NCBI RefSeq assembly: GCF_032716425.1
Contig: NZ_CP090419.1
Location: 2,606,001-2,670,000, forward strand
Source of the DNA: Pseudoalteromonas sp. N1230-9
GTDB lineage: Bacteria; Pseudomonadota; Gammaproteobacteria; Enterobacterales; Alteromonadaceae
Length of the DNA stretch: 64,000 bases
Direction of reading: 5' to 3'
The notes under the pieces are model-generated. The model saw only the letters and a program-made list of their open reading frames with translations. It had not been told where the DNA came from and ran no database searches. Position 1 is the stretch's first letter. Every line of letters begins with the position of its first letter. Made by a program: the position numbers and the translations under genes. Shown piece after piece: positions 63,520 through 64,000 of the stretch.

Positions 63520-64000
63520 TTATTTGATACTGGCGGTTTGAATTGATTCATTTTGCAGCACAAAATAAGGGATGACTTTTTGTGCGCTTGCAGTGACTTG
63601 TTTTGAATTTAAGTTTATCACTCTGGCATTCACTTCTACGCCGGTGTTACGGTAGATCAAGGTGCCCGACAGTACATGACTGGCAATTTGGCGCTCTGCT
63701 AGCTCTTCCACTTTACGTGTCATGACAAAATCGCCACGAGGAGTCACTTTAATCACATCCATCGCTTTAAAATCAACCACACCAAAGCCGAACTTTTGTA
63801 ACTGATACATCATCGATTCTGCAATCTGGTTACCAAGCTGAGAGCTTGTATCAAGGCTGGCATCTAATTCAACAAATGTGGTAATTGCGATACCAAGCTC
63901 AGCCTCTTGTTGCATTGTATCAACTAACTCTAACGCCATTTGCTCAACATAGTTAACTAGTGTTTTATGATGTTGATACGGCACGAATAGCCTATCGTTC
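63520..64000 (-). CDS. flgO: FlgO-family outer-membrane protein (5' end outside window)
   Basis: FlgO is an outer-membrane protein of the Vibrio flagellar FlgO/FlgP/FlgT set. About 160 codons are visible and no stop occurs before the right edge, so the start and signal peptide lie outside. The visible part reads LVNYVEQMALELVDTMQQEAELGIAITTFVELDASLDTSSQLG, then an MYQLQKFGFGVVDFKAMDVIKVTPRGDFVMTRKVEELA segment that is the FlgO-domain hallmark. In Vibrio the three genes are adjacent; here flgO is about 6.5 kb from flgT. Confidence 0.82.
   Translation of the reverse strand, partial: NDRLFVPYQHHKTLVNYVEQMALELVDTMQQEAELGIAITTFVELDASLDTSSQLGNQIAESMMYQLQKFGFGVVDFKAMDVIKVTPRGDFVMTRKVEELAERQIASHVLSGTLIYRNTGVEVNARVINLNSKQVTASAQKVIPYFVLQNESIQTASIK

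Overview
The window reads as a chromosomal segment of a marine gammaproteobacterium of the Pseudoalteromonas/Alteromonadales type. This rests on gene content and order: a Vibrio-like polar-flagellum cluster with FlrA/FlrB/FlrC regulators, sigma54 promoters and the FlgO/FlgP/FlgT outer-membrane ring proteins, plus a NhaD sodium/proton antiporter. No database search was possible, so the genus is an inference.

Region 1 (1-20.3 kb) holds, mostly on the minus strand, fliM (partial), fliL, fliK and fliJIHGFE (export apparatus, MS-ring, C-ring), then flrC-flrB (two-component system) and flrA (master activator). A DNA-repair gene (tag) and a MITE-like repeat sit between flrB and flrA. fliS and a fliT-like chaperone gene follow on the plus strand, then fliD, flaG and two paralogous flagellin genes. 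The upstream flagellin gene (18.9-20.3 kb) has a sigma54-type promoter and the other a sigma28-type promoter.

Region 2 (20.5-35.0 kb) holds three rod/hook/junction operons, flgBCDE, flgFGHI and flgJKL. Each is preceded by a -24/-12 (sigma54) motif and followed by a terminator hairpin. Next come cheR, which carries a +1 frameshift at an A6 tract, cheV, and on the plus strand flgA, flgM (sigma28 promoter) and flgN.

Region 3 (35.3-55.1 kb) is a complete Lap-type biofilm system inserted between flagellar genes. It comprises a 3,573-residue Ig-repeat adhesin with an N-terminal TAAG cleavage site, a plus-strand operon encoding a TolC-OmpA fusion, a LapB-like ABC exporter, a LapC-like adaptor and a LuxR-type regulator with a degenerate receiver, then lapG (periplasmic protease) and lapD (degenerate GGDEF/EAL c-di-GMP receptor). 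By analogy with Pseudomonas, high c-di-GMP would make LapD sequester LapG and keep the adhesin on the surface, while low c-di-GMP would release it. Its position beside flrA and the flagellar genes suggests a physically linked motile/sessile switch.

Region 4 (55.2-64 kb) has divergent flgP and flgT, each with its own sigma54 motif. These are followed by oxyR and a peroxiredoxin-glutaredoxin fusion gene sharing an OxyR operator, nhaD, a zinc-type dehydrogenase, two unrecognised genes, tRNA-Arg(CCT), and a flgO-like gene running off the window. All promoter and terminator calls are pattern matches made by eye.
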